Source: Sclerotiophoma versabilis (taxonomy: Eukaryota > Ascomycota > Dothideomycetes > Pleosporales > Didymellaceae). Taken from it: a stretch of DNA of 64,000 nucleotides. The notes beneath the pieces were generated by a model. That model worked only from the letters and a program-made list of their open reading frames with translations, was not told the origin of the DNA and ran no database searches. The stretch is taken from contig JAAROD010000029.1 in assembly GCA_012274445.1 (NCBI GenBank), positions 496,001 through 560,000 of the forward strand, written 5' to 3'. This document shows, piece by piece, positions 1 to 12,065 of this stretch (the stretch's first letter is position 1; every line of letters starts with the position of its first letter). The position numbers and the translations under genes are program-made.

Positions 1-64
1 AAGCTGCTCAATTGCAGTGTACATCAATGCTCTGCGCTCAATGCTCTATGCTCTGCAAAAAGAA

Positions 65-222
65 GCTGTTGGTTAGCATAGCTGTTGATTAGTAGCCTGT
101 GGTTAGTATGTTAGTACAGCTGGTGGTTAGTAAGACCTGCTAGTTAGTGGTGAGAGCTGCTTGTTAGTAGTGGGAGCTGCTTGTTAGTAGTTAAAGCTAC
201 TGGTTAGTAACGCTGCTTGCTC
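65..222. repeat. Degenerate tandem repeat, GCTG..GTTAGTA type
   Basis: About nine imperfect units of 16-20 bases follow each other, each built on GCTG-n-TGGTTAGTA or GCTGCTTGTTAGTAG. Two neighbouring units are nearly identical (GAGCTGCTTGTTAGTAG); the others have drifted by substitutions and small indels. It looks like a decayed minisatellite. No coding or RNA role is visible. Confidence 0.7.
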
Positions 223-905
223 AGATGCCGAAGCATCCAAGCAAGAGCCGAAAGAGAAGAGACAATTGCCGAATCGCCCATCCGAAATGAGTGGTGGGAG
301 TGGCCGTTGATTGAAACGAGAAGACCAACCGGAAAGCTTTATACTCCCTTGACTTTGCCATCGCTATTCGGCAATGTTTGGAGAATGGAATGCATAACAT
401 GTCGCCAGGTGACGTTAGTGGGTCGCCTGGAGTTGCCGAGCGCCAAAAGAAGCTCGGAATGTATGGACTTTACCCTATCCAACTGCCAAGGACTACGTAC
501 CTTGCTTCTTGTTCTCTGATATAGTCATAATGTCGACGCACTACTGAGTGCTTCTGCCACTGATTGTGTCCTTTCTTCATACTCCCATGTCCTCGGCCCT
601 GGTTGTATTAGCCCAGCCGAAGCTACACGAAATCCCATCATATTTTACTACCCACATTACCTGCTGTTAGTTACATTATTCAGATCTCTTACATGCAGGA
701 CATGGTATCTCTTGCCCCACTCTACGTTCTTAGCATAATGTGGCGACGAAAGGAGAGCTTGCAGTCGATAAGATGAGGGACTGAATGCAGGCCAGACGGT
801 TCAAATGTGTGACAAACTATACATTATTGCAATATAGACAATAAGAATAACATAGACAACGCTGCCTAATCATGACGCGTTGCAAAGCAGACGACCCCCA
901 GAATG
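223..905. other. Intergenic, nothing recognised
   Basis: A 100-codon open frame at 217-519 has no recognisable similarity and overlaps the repeat. The rest is ordinary-composition DNA downstream of the beta-glucosidase stop codon and probably holds its 3' UTR and terminator. Confidence 0.4.
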
Positions 906-3887
906 TCAAACCGGACTTGCTTGTCCTTCAACGCAGGTCTTGCCCGCCGTACTACATCTCAGATGCAGGTTATCTGAGCTGTCGCCCACCCATATTCCGT
1001 AGTCACCCTTGACTGCAGGAATCAGCCAGTTCTGGGAGACAGTATCCCATACGCTCAGGTCTTTCCTTGTTACTCGCAGATTGAGTGTTTGGGTTGCACC
1101 AGGCTGCAGTGTGCTTGTTTTCTCGAAGTCGCGCAGCTGAACGACTGGAGTGTCAACCGCAATGGCCTGCGGAAACTGAACATACAATTGCGCTACAGCC
1201 TTGCCAGCTCTAGTTCCTGTATTGGTAACAGTAACTGATAGGTCGAACGCGATGTCGAATAGTGCCGGATTGCCTCCCTAGGTGCGGTCAGCGTTTGTCG
1301 CACATGCACTTCATGCATAAACATTCTTACCTGTGCGCCACCCGCTGCAGGTCCCGGTTTCTGCACGTTGGAATAGCCTGCAGGGTATGGATACGTCTTC
1401 GTAGAGTTAGCCGCCTTTGCGGCGTCATCGGCATCCTTCTTTTCGAGCCATGAGTAGAGGTACCGCCATATACGGTTGAAGTTCTCTGGCCAATAGGCCT
1501 CTGATGCAGGTGGAATTGCACTCGAGTATGTGGGGGTTGCGCCCTTCACTGGGCGAGGTGGTGGTACAGATGTCAATGGTGTGACCGCCCCGATAGATGC
1601 ATCTGTGAAAGAGAAAGAAGTGTAGCTCAACCCATATCCAAACGCATATCGTGAAGTGACGTTTTCTTTGTGAAAATGCCTGTAGTCGATGTACAGGCCT
1701 TCTGTATGTGTGTCTTGCGGCTGACCGAGCTGGTAACCCACTAGGTTAACGGAAGCCGGGTAATCGTCTTCGGACTTGGGAAGCGTGTATGGAAGATGCC
1801 CTGATGGTGAGACATCACCAAAAAGCACATCCATCAACGACTTGCCAGCCTCTTGTCCTGGCAGATGAGCGAAAAGCACAGCTTTGACTGAAGGCAGATC
1901 ATGCCATGCCTCCATAATGATTGGACCGACCGTGTGTACCACCACAATAACATTCGAGTACTTGGCAGCCACGTTTTGGATCAGTTTGTCGCCATTATGC
2001 CAAAGATTCAGGTTTGAAGATGTGCGATCTCCGGGGTTACCTTCCACGGTGATGTAGTTCTCTCCAGAATCTGCTGTTACGAAGACAATGGCTGTATCGT
2101 TCGGGCTCGGGTTCGAGTTGGAAGGGAACAAGTCACTGTTGAAGAATTGATAGTTCAATCCTCGGGATTTGAAGCCATCGATGGGCGAGTCCATGTATGG
2201 GTAACGCGCAGAGCCGCTCCCCCAACCCTAGAAGACATCGCTATTAGCCTTCTATCATGATAAAAGTGCGAGAACTGTACCCACCATACCAAGCGTACCC
2301 TTGTTGCATCCCTGATCAGCACAAGAGTTGAAACCATCTGGGTTCTTCTCGGCATCTGTACCAAATATCTTCAGAGTTGCATTGCGGGACAGTGGCAGTG
2401 CATTGTCTTGATTCTTTAGCAATGTGATAGCATCTCTGGCGACTTCCCTCGCAACTTCTGCATGGTTGCCCTGTACGTCAACAAACTCGTTGACCACTCC
2501 TCTCGGAGATAGTAACGCTCCAGGGTATAGTGGTCCCTCAGCGTCTTGAGTATTCGAGTCAAAGTTAGGCCTAGGGTAGTTCTGGTCCTGGCCCATTTGG
2601 AAGTACGCGGCAAGTATACGCGTAACGGCGTCATTCAGACGATCTACTGGGACGGAACCATTCAGTACTGCGCGGCTGTAATCGTACATCCAGTATGAGT
2701 TTCCGAGAAGAGGTATCTCGTTTCGGTCACCTGGCATTGACATGTCAAGTCCAGCCAATGCTGACGCAACGCCGGAGATCTGGGCTAGCCAGTCTGACAT
2801 GACGAAGCCTTGAAAGCCAAGCTCATCCTTGAGGAGACCGTTCATTAAGTAGCTGTTCTGTGCAGAAGCCGATCCGTTGACCTGCAGTGGTCAGACTAAC
2901 CAATGCATTTGCACGGTATTGACTTACAGCGTTGTAGGCGATCATGACAGACCCCACTCCAGCACGAACTCCTTCGGCAAAGGGCCAGAGATACAGCTCG
3001 TGCATTGTCCTGTCGTCAAGGTTGGAGGAAATGCCAGGCTTGACAAGATTGTACATTCTGTACATTTCCTGCTCGTTAGCGATTAGATGCTTGATGGTTG
3101 CAATAACCCCGACGCTCTGTACTCCTTCGATTGTTAAGGCTCCCCCGAACGCTTGGAGTACGGGATCGGAGCCAAAGCCCTCCCAGTCTGATGTGGTATA
3201 TTAGCGATTAGTTCATGACAATGAAACATTCACGTACTTCTTCCGCCTCGAGGCTTTCGTCCGAGAGCACCAACACTTGGGCCCAAGTGAATATTGACTC
3301 CTTTGCCTCGGAATTCTTCTCCAATCGCCACGCCACGGCGACGCATCAAGTCTTTATCCCATGTCGCACCCACGGTGATCTAAATCGGAGTCAGTCATTA
3401 GTGTTTGAAAACTTGAAGGTCGTTGGTTGGTCTGCTTACTCCTGGTGGAAAAGCAGTGTTGTGGTCTGTGTTCCTGTTTTTAAGTCAGCCAAAATGCACA
3501 CCACGAAGTTGAGAAACAAGTTCACCGAACACCAAGGGGACCGTCTTGAAGGCAAAGCTGGGGTATTCCGACTCTCAGCGCACTACCCGTGTTACCAACA
3601 CATCTCCCCATGAAAATTCCGGTACCTGAGGTGATGTTGGTCTTCTCGGCGAGGGTCATATTGGCTACGAGCAGGGCAGCCTTGCGGTAGCTTTCGCTCC
3701 ACTCTGATGTCCACCCGCCATGAGGTGCTGGGTCAGGTTAGAACGGGTTCTCGAAAGATGAACCCAAGTTCTAGGGCTTACTCGGATAATAAGGAGGAGC
3801 GACATATCCTCGTGGTACTGGGTCGCGCGCGTCTAGCACTGCACTTGCTGCGAGAGACGAAAAAGAGAAAAGAATTAATGACCGCAT
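906..3887 (-). CDS. Secreted GH3 beta-glucosidase
   Basis: Releases glucose from the non-reducing end of cellobiose and other beta-glucosides outside the cell. Exons (minus strand): 3887-3782, 3727-3526, 3473-3440, 3379-3238, 3187-2928, 2881-2285, 2227-1331, 1277-906; they sum to 870 codons, close to Aspergillus BGL1 (about 860). The start is the ATG at 3887, giving a signal peptide (MRSLILFSFSSLAASA). Visible GH3 features: HGGWTSEW near the N-terminus, GRCVGNTGS, KHLIANEQE, TMHELYLWPFA, then FVMSDW with the nucleophile Asp at about residue 278, followed by LAGLDMSMPGD. The second half has LPGQEAGKSLMDVLFG of the alpha/beta sandwich domain and ends in a fibronectin-III-like domain (TVTNTGTRAGKAVAQLYV). 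Exon 3 is only 34 bases. No breaks were found, so the gene looks functional. Confidence 0.95.
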
Positions 3888-4968
3888 GCTGAGAAGTGAG
3901 AATGAGAGGACAGGCCCAGTCAGCTCCACAGGACACCTGCGATTGAGGGCAGGCAGGGCGAATATACTTGTACTTTCTCTTCTTAAAGCAAGAAGCTGCA
4001 AACCCACAACAATCAAGATGGCAGTATTGATTTCTGCTTCATGAAGGAACAGCATTAGTCATATCACCTGTGACCCCAGATTATGATGTGCAGAGAGCCG
4101 AAGCGAGGTATCTTTTCAGCCATGTGGCCGAAGGATAAAGTGCGATATCCAAACCGAGCAGGTGCAGGGGGTTTCTGGGTCATGCGGCAACAACTGTTAG
4201 CCAACGAGAGTCGGAGACACTCCGTGCTTGTACCCATCTTCCAATTTCTTACAGCGATGCAGTATTACCCAAGCATTCGGTATCGGCTTCCGATAGTATA
4301 GGCGCCCTCGTAATAGCTGACGGGCGCTCGGGTGCAAGCAATGTTTTTGCACGTGCTGCCGCCACTAAAATCAGAAGTCAAGTGCAGCGCTGTGCATATT
4401 ATGGGGGGCTCAGCGGGGTAGAAATATTGCGGCAACCTCAGCGCAATCAGTTCGTTCATCTTCGAAGTGTCCAACCGGAGCGCGGGCAGTTCAAGAGAAG
4501 ATCGTGATTAAAGAAGTTGACCATAGCGGCCACCACGTCGGCTACACTAGCGCTTCCCCTTTCTAAGATCCATGTTGCTACGGACATCACACCAGATTGA
4601 ATGGCTACAGTCCGTAGTAGGTACATACTGTACTATTTGCAATGTCGGTCTGTGCTACAAATCAAGTAAAGCCCTGCCCATCGAATTTACGCTTCGTGTG
4701 AGCTCGAGATTTGTTACGGAATACTCGAAGGTTTCCCATCGTAAACAACGAACAGATTAATCAGCAGAAGTCTTCCAGGTGAACTGTGATTATGCGTGCT
4801 ATCAGTGTTGTTTGAAGTTCTTGACGGCAAACGCAAGCGCCAAAGCCCAAAACCTTTGGTTTATGGTGACGTCAGGACGCTCTTTCACAGAGGTACTGGC
4901 AGTTGACTTTGACTTTCGTACTTCATGTCTGACCAACCTTCGCCAATTACTCTTCAAGACGCTACATC
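3888..4968. other. Intergenic between two divergent genes
   Basis: Holds the 5' region of the GH3 beta-glucosidase and of the small gene at 4969. Short open frames on both strands (for example 4083-4301 and 4265-4474) show no family pattern. No RNA gene or repeat was seen. Confidence 0.4.
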
Positions 4969-5541
4969 ATGTCTCGACAGAGCTACACAGCATTCCAGAG
5001 GCACTTACTGTTCTTTTCAACCCCTACAAATCCACCACGGCTCACCTTCGTGTCCGCACTGAAAGGCGCATGTGCACTTGGCCTCGACTTCCCGGTCTCA
5101 GTGTTTCTAAGCCTCGGCCTTAAGCTGCTATATACGCCATTCAGTTTGACAGGCATCAACATCACCGATATCCCTCAGTCATCGCATCGTAGCCAGCTAA
5201 GCAGTGTCACGCTGTCAACAGCCAAGAAGGAATTCACATGCTCAGAGCTTCTTCAACTGCTCGATCAGGAGCGCAACCCGGGGTTTATAAAGCACAAGAT
5301 TGACCAAGGCCATGTTGTTGGTTTCTGGAGTATGGCTGCAAACACGTATACACACACGGTTAGCAGGGATGATGTTGAGCGCTTCCAACAAGGAGAGTGG
5401 GAAACAGCGGTTACAGAGCGAAGACGGAATTCAGATGAGATTCTGCCGCTGTGGAGGGGAGGGCCGATTTGGACCAGGGGTCACAGCTGGGCTGTTGACA
5501 CGCTGTTCGGCGTCAAAGTGTACAAATCGAAGAATGAATGA
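4969..5541 (+). CDS. Uncharacterised 190-residue protein, possibly divergent caleosin
   Basis: Single-exon gene. The N-terminus (FQRHLLFF, His12) is followed by an ALGLDF-VSVFLSLGLKLLYT stretch that may be a membrane hairpin. Then come SSHRS (His73) and an acidic/aromatic C-terminal half with DDVERFQQGEWE. The order (H..FF, ALG plus hydrophobic hairpin, a second His, a C-terminal helix pair) recalls caleosin/peroxygenase proteins of lipid droplets, whose two histidines bind haem. However, the calcium-binding EF-hand loop that normally follows H..FF is absent and overall identity is low. The caleosin link is therefore inference. The C-terminus (about residues 155-187) has no counterpart I recognise. 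A longer frame upstream (4779-5123) is in another phase and was not joined. Confidence 0.55.
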   Translation: MSRQSYTAFQRHLLFFSTPTNPPRLTFVSALKGACALGLDFPVSVFLSLGLKLLYTPFSLTGINITDIPQSSHRSQLSSVTLSTAKKEFTCSELLQLLDQERNPGFIKHKIDQGHVVGFWSMAANTYTHTVSRDDVERFQQGEWETAVTERRRNSDEILPLWRGGPIWTRGHSWAVDTLFGVKVYKSKNE

Positions 5542-5792
5542 GGACGAAAGCACTTTAGGTGTCTCAGTGGAAATAGACATTGCACAACTGCCATCCAAGT
5601 TTATTAGTGAGAGGTGTTGCCCCAACGTATAGTAGATGCAAATAGGGCAATGATAGGGCTTGAAGTGTGGCTGACGTTAAGTGGGGACGCGCGAACGCGA
5701 CGCGTACTTTGGAAAGCGCGCCTCGACGTACCTGACCGCTGAACCATTCGCCTCAACACACTCACTTGTTCCATTCTTTTGAGGCTGCAATT

Positions 5793-8700
5793 ATGGTCCG
5801 CGGAGTCGAAGGAAACGAGATGGCGACACCTCGTCCCTCACAGAAGAAACAGCCACCGTCAGGCTCACAATCAGCGAAGAGCCAAAAGTCCATCCTCGGC
5901 TTCTTCCAAAAGAAGTCGACCAATTCACCAAGTCCCGCGCCGTCTCAACCCACACCAGCGAAACAAATACCCACACCCGCACTGTCCAAGAGAACATTCT
6001 CTCGCCCTACCCCATCCCTCACACCGGTTCCCAGCAGCGATGCACCTGAACCCTCGAGTCCCATACGGCAGCAAGAGGAGGATACTCCAGTGGCAGGAAG
6101 GAACAAGGAGAATGGTCTGCCTTCACGTGTCTCTACAATTTGTGCAGAAACTGACCGTGTTGCGTCAGAGGTTGCAGGTGTTGCTCTCAGCAGCCCCTCA
6201 CGCAAGGTATGCAAGCAGTACATACTTCAATGGCAGGAGCTGATTCAGCGTAGGGCAAAAAGCCAGTCAACTATGCCGAGTCAGATGACGAAGAAGATGA
6301 TGTACTCGGTCCTATTGCGAACAACTCGAGGGCAAGGACGACGAAACGGCGAAGGGTGAGCGTTGAGGACGACTCCGATGATGAGTTTGGCTTAGACGCT
6401 GCGACACAGCAGGCTATGGTTGAGGATGGTATGGTCAAAACCTGCATTCCGGCATATCCAGGGGCTTTTGTACACGGCGCTAACATTGGCAACAGATCTC
6501 GACGACTTCATCGCACCAGATGACTCCGAAGAGGAGGTTGTCTCGAAGAAGCGCAAACGACCGACATCATCAAAGCCTAGTACGAAGGCCACACCTGCAT
6601 CCTCTCCGCCCCAAGTCCAAGTCTATACAGAAGAAGATGACGATGATGAAGCCGATGCCGCCATGACTGGCACCTCGACAGCCCAGCAATGGGTGTATGA
6701 TCCTGAGAACCCTATGCAACCAAAGCCTCGCCCAGCCACTCAAGACACAAAGAAGAAGCCCAAGCTCAAAGAAAGACCGTCTGCCTCCGAGCCAGAGAAG
6801 CGTTACACATGGCTGGCAAATATGCAGGATGCTGACCGAAATCCACCGGACCACCCTGACTACGATCCGCGTACACTATACATCCCACCCAATGCCTGGA
6901 ATAACTTCTCGCCATTTGAGAAGCAGTACTGGGAGATCAAGTGCAAGTTCTGGGACTCGATCGTGTTCTTCAAGAAGGGCAAGTTTTACGAGCTCTACGA
7001 GAAGGACGCATCTGTGGGCCACCAGCTCTTTGATCTCAAACTAACCGACCGAGTCAACATGAGGATGGTCGGTGTACCAGAAGCCTCACTGGATATGTGG
7101 GCTAGCCAGTTCGTAGCGAAAGGCTACAAGGTTGCTCGCGTCGATCAGATGGAGTCGGCTCTGGCCAAGGAAATGCGCGAGCGCGATGGCGACAAGAAAG
7201 TCGCCAAGAAAGCGGACAAAGTCATCCGGCGCGAGTTGGCCTCTGTCCTCACATCTGGTACCCTTGTTGATACCGGCATGCTCCAGAACGAGATGTCAAC
7301 CTACTGCATGGCTGTGAAGGAGATTGATCGCGACAATCTTCCAGCATTCGGAGTCGCCTTCGTCGATACAGCGACAGCCCAATTTCAATTATGCGAGTTC
7401 ATTGACGACGTCGATATGACCAAGTTCGAGACTCTCATTGCTCAGATGCGGCCGGGTGAGCTCCTCATAGAGAAGTCCTGCATCTCCGCAAAGGCTCTGC
7501 GAATCCTTAAGAACAACACCCCACCGACAACCCTCTGGAATTGGCTGAAGCCTACCAAAGAGTTCTGGCCTGCCGATATTACTAAGCGCGAAATCGAGGT
7601 TAACAAATACTTCGAATCACCGACAGAAGACAACGTGGAAGCTTGGCCGCCTGTGCTTCGTGAAGCGCGAGAGCAAGAGCTAGTCATGTCAGCTTTTGGT
7701 GCCCTTTTGCAGTACTTGCGTACTTTGAAAATCGAGCGTGATCTCGTTACGCTGGGAAACTTCCAGTGGTATGACCCTATTCGAAAAGCTACCAGCTTAG
7801 TTCTCGATGGTCAGAGCTTGATCAACCTTGAGATTTTCGCCAACAATTTCGATGGTTCAGGCGAGGGCACGCTGTTCGCTATGCTGAACCGGTGTATCAC
7901 ACCTTTCGGCAAGCGGCTGCTGAGGCAGTGGGTGTGCCATCCTCTCGCAGACGTAAAGAAGATCAACGCTCGTCTCGATGCTGTCGATGCTCTCAACGCT
8001 GACTCCACTATCATGGACAATTTCAGTTCTTCGCTTAGCAAGCTACCTGATCTTGAGCGACTTATCTCGCGCGTCCATGCTGGTCGTTGCAAAGCTCAAG
8101 ACTTTCTCAGGGTCCTCGAGGGGTTCGAGCAGATTGAGTATACTATCAGTTTGCTAAAACAATTTGGCGATGGCGATGGCGTTATCGGTCAGCTAATCGC
8201 ATCGATGCCCGACCTCGCCGGCGCTCTAGAACAATGGAAGACAGCATTTGATCGCAGCACAGCAAAGTCGGAGGGTACACTTGTGCCAGCGCCTGGTGTT
8301 GAAGAGGACTACGATGAGAGTCAAAAGGTTATCAATGAGTGTCTTAGTGATCTCGAGACATTGCTGAAGAAGGTCCGCAAGGATCTCGGCAACAACGCCA
8401 TCTGCTACCGCGACAATGGTAAAGAAATCTACCAACTCGAGGTACCAAAGAAGACCAAGGTGCCTAACAACTGGGATCAGATGTCGGCAACTGCCAAGGT
8501 CACACGATACTACTCACCAGAGCTACGGAAGCTCGTTCGGGCATTGCAGGAGGCTACAGAGACGCATAGTCAGATTACTAAAGAGGTCGCCACCCGCTTC
8601 TGTGCGAAGTTCGATGAGGACTATGTGACCTGGCTTGCAGCTGTCAAGATCATCGCGCAGCTCGACTGCCTGATCAGTCTTGCTAAAGCGTCCGCCTCGC

Positions 8701-9581
8701 TGGGTGAGCCCAGTTGTCGACCGGTATTCACGGAGGACAAGCGCTCAGTCATCGAACTCGAGGAACTCCGCCACCCATGCATGCTCAACACTGTCGACGA
8801 CTTCATCCCCAACGACATCAAGCTGGGTGGAGACTCGCCAAACATCAGTCTGCTGACTGGTGCCAACGCTGCGGGTAAATCAACTATCCTAAGAATGACG
8901 TGCATTGCAGTCATTCTTGCTCAGGTTGGATGCTACTTGCCCTGCACGTCCGCAAGGCTCACACCTGTTGACCGCATCATGTCACGTCTTGGAGCCAATG
9001 ACAATATCTTCGCATCTCAATCCACCTTCTTCGTCGAGCTGTCTGAGACACAGAAGATTCTCTCTGAGGCAACACCACGCTCACTTGTCATTCTCGACGA
9101 GCTTGGTCGCGGCACATCTTCCTACGATGGTGTTGCGGTTGCGCAGGCCGTCCTCCATGACATTAGCACACGCGTTGGCTGTGTTGGCTTCTTCGCTACA
9201 CACTACCGCTCCCTTGCTAAGGAGTTCGAAACACATCCCGAAGTGGTCAACAAGCGTATGCGCATCCACGTCGACGGCGACTCGAAGTCGATCACTTTCT
9301 TATACAAGCTTGAAGAAGGTGTTGCTGAAGGCAGTTTCGGTATGCACTGCGCAGCTATGTGCGGCATTCCGAACAAAATCATCGAGAACGCCGAAAAAGC
9401 TGCGCGTGAGTGGGAGCACACTTCCAGACTCGGCGAACGTATGGAAGTCAAGAAGGAGGACGGTGGTGTCTATGTGCCTCTGGGCATCCAGAGCGATGTA
9501 GCATGGACCCTGCGTGAGGGTCTAGAGGATATCGGTGACCGTACTCTCGATGTGCTACTCGAGGCTATTGCTGCCTTATGA
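5793..9581 (+). CDS. msh6: DNA mismatch repair protein MSH6
   Basis: MutS-homologue subunit that pairs with MSH2 to recognise base-base mismatches and small loops in the nucleus. Exons 5793-6206, 6254-6428 and 6496-9581 give 1225 codons including stop, normal for MSH6. The disordered N-terminus carries a PCNA-interacting PIP box (QKSILGFF, residues 31-38) and acidic/basic stretches. The mismatch-reading Phe-x-Glu motif is in GKFYELYEKD (Phe about 360). Lever and clamp domains follow. The ATPase has Walker A GANAAGKST (about residue 985), the signature and Walker B (DELGRGTSSYDG) and the ATHY motif. The ATG at 5793 was chosen as the first ATG in frame; an alternative is the ATG at 5820 (MATPRPS). 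Nothing suggests loss of function. Confidence 0.97.
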
Positions 9582-9830
9582 ACATCCGTATACTGGGTGT
9601 TGTACAAAAAGAATTGTGCACAGTGTCTATCGGATTTCAAGGGTACTATGTCAGCGCATTGGGATTTACAACTGGCGTTTTTTTGATGGGATGTATTTCT
9701 ACTGGTTGCGTTACAGCACTGTTCAAATAAACAGTACATGTCATTTGACTTCCAAGCTGGTCGCAATATACCAAAGCATAAGCTCCTTACTATTCCTTCC
9801 TACCGTTTGTCGCCTTCTGCATGTACACCT

Positions 9831-11409
9831 TCATACTTTCCCAAGAAACGTCAACGCAGAAACAACATACCCCTCAATTCCCACACTCATCGTCGGTTGC
9901 ACCACCGGCGCAAAAAACGGCGAATGGTTCCCCGGTACCTCACTCATCTTCCCCTCCTTCTCCAGCTTCGCTGCTAACTCCGGATCCGTCCCCCCGTACA
10001 AAAAGAAACAACTCGGCTTCCCGACCGCGGTGGCCAGGATGCCAAAATCCTCACTGCCTTGCAGCCGCGCCATGTCGGGCGTGTAACTTGCATCCGGACT
10101 GTTCTTGAAATGGCTCGAGAAGCTAGACTCGAGCGTAGACGTGATCGTTGCATCATTGAAGAGTAGCGGAAAGTTGCGGATCTCTTTCAGTTCAGGGACA
10201 TCCGGGTTGCTGGACGCCAAAGCCTCGGCTTCAACGATGGTCTTCACACTTTTGAGGACTCGGGCGCGCGTCTCGGGGTTGGCGGCGCGGATGTCTAGTT
10301 TCAGATCGGCGTGCTCAGGAATAATGTTCTCGGCATCGCCGGCATGGATCGCTGCGACTGTCACGACGGCGAAATCGAGAGGGTCGACTTCCCGCGCGAC
10401 AATGGTTTGCAGACGGAGGATTGTGGAGGCAGCTTGTACGATGGGGTCGTTGCCGAGGTGGGGTGTTGAGGCGTGGGTCTGGCGGCCTTTGATCTTCAAT
10501 CTGCTTCTCGTCAGGTTCTCGTTCGGCGAACAGCAGGCAGTGTGTGGTATGGTACGGACAGGTATGAATCTGCTGAGCTGGCCATCAAGCCGCGCTTCGT
10601 TCCAATCACACCGGTCTTTGCAGGCATAACATGTCCGCCAATTACCACGTCTGGCTCAGGTACTTTGCTGTACAAACCGTCGTCTACCATGGCTTGTGCG
10701 CCCTTTCCTTTTTCTTCAGCGGGCTGGAAGACGAGGATTAGCGTGCCGCTCCAGGAATCTCGAGCCTTGACCAAAGTCTCCGCGGCTGCCAGGAGTGCGG
10801 TGATATGCATGTCACTACGCCACCCATCAGCATTCCTTTTTCGCCTTGAGTATGAAGAATCTCAAAGCAAGACTTACTGCCCACAAGCATGCATAACCGG
10901 CTTCTCTACCCCCTCAACATCTTCCATACGCTTCGTGCTCGCGTACGCCAGCCCAGTCTTCTCCTGCACAGGCAGCGCATCGATATCAGCGCGGAGCAAA
11001 ACAGTCTTGCCCTCGCCGTTCTTGAGAACGGCCGCAATCCCATGACCGCCAATGTGGGCATGGATCTCAAACGCCTTGAAGGATTCCAGGTGCTTGACGA
11101 TAGCGGCTGCGGTTTCCTTCTCGCAGAACGAGAGCTCCGGGTGCGTGTGAAACCATTTGTCTATTATGATTAGTGACTAGACTCAGCACGATAAGACTCC
11201 AAAGTCAATGTCGTCAGCTGCGTGAGGACTGGAACTGAATGATCAAGCCATGCTGTTTCATCCAAGGCAGAAGAATGCACTGAGACAGGCTTACAATCAC
11301 ACCGACCTGTACGCCGAAACCACCTGGCCGTGTGTTAGTACTCACATAGCTCTTCGTACGCATCAAGGTCCGGCTTATGAGCACTAATAACCTCGCTGAT
11401 AGAAGGCAT
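9831..11409 (-). CDS. M20 family metallo-amidohydrolase
   Basis: Hydrolyses an amide or peptide bond of small substrates such as N-acyl amino acids; the substrate cannot be told from sequence. Exons (minus): 11409-11346, 11160-10878, 10814-10560, 10500-9831, summing to 424 codons. Metal-binding motifs of the M20D type are present: HACGHDMHITALL, the PAEEKGKGA segment with the paired Glu, GHV after VVIGG, and GSEDFG near the C-terminus. The dimerisation domain (KIKGRQTHASTPHLGNDP) is intact. No signal peptide is seen, so it is probably cytosolic. Intron 1 (11161-11345, 185 bp) is unusually long for this window, and I could not exclude a small extra exon inside it. Confidence 0.9.
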
Positions 11410-12065
11410 TTTGTTGTTTTGAGTTGCTCTGAGTATAGAGCTATGCTACGCGATCACGGTTACTTATAGTGAGCTTCACTCCTCATCACGTGTGGCTATG
11501 TTATACCGTCGGCCTCGGAGGTATCGGATTAATTTTCGGTCACTTGCATTTACATTGGCTGTACAAGGTAGGGCCTACGGAAAAGCTTATCGCGCAAGAC
11601 GAAGCGCGTTGTAGACGTCCCAGACGATGCCCTTTTAGGCAGTTACAGTGGATTCTGAGCGGCCTTCCGACGGGAAAAGCTGAGAATGATGTTGCAAGTT
11701 TGGGAATGGCGGGGTCGGGATGTGGCCGGAGGTAGCTTCGGGACGTGGTTTCGGGAACACAAGTTTAGCACCCGATGAACAGGAAGCACAGGCGAACGGA
11801 ACAAATGTTTGTTTTTGAAGTTTTCATCATTCATGAATCAGCTACTGAGGTAGGCTCAGAGCTACCCAGGGTAAATCTACCTAGAGTACATTTCGGGATA
11901 TCCATTTACTCGTGAAGCGTGACACCACCACTCTAATACGCCGACGTAGATGAAGCTAATCGTCATGCAAGTGAGGTAAGAAAATAGAAAGAAAAGCCGT
12001 AACACATGAAGGGGATATCAAAGCGCCGACCAAACTTTTCGAAACGAAGAAAGAGGGCGATGCGC
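11410..12065. other. Intergenic, nothing recognised
   Basis: Lies between the promoter side of the M20 gene and the 3' end of HSP90. Small open frames (11469-11735 plus, 11643-11834 minus) lack family patterns. No repeats or RNA genes were seen. Confidence 0.4.

Noticed and set aside
217..519. 100-codon frame near the left edge
   Set aside because: Overlaps a degenerate repeat and shows no similarity to any family I know.
9535..10086. 183-codon plus-strand frame after MSH6
   Set aside because: It overlaps the MSH6 3' end and the M20 gene's last exon on the other strand; no independent support.
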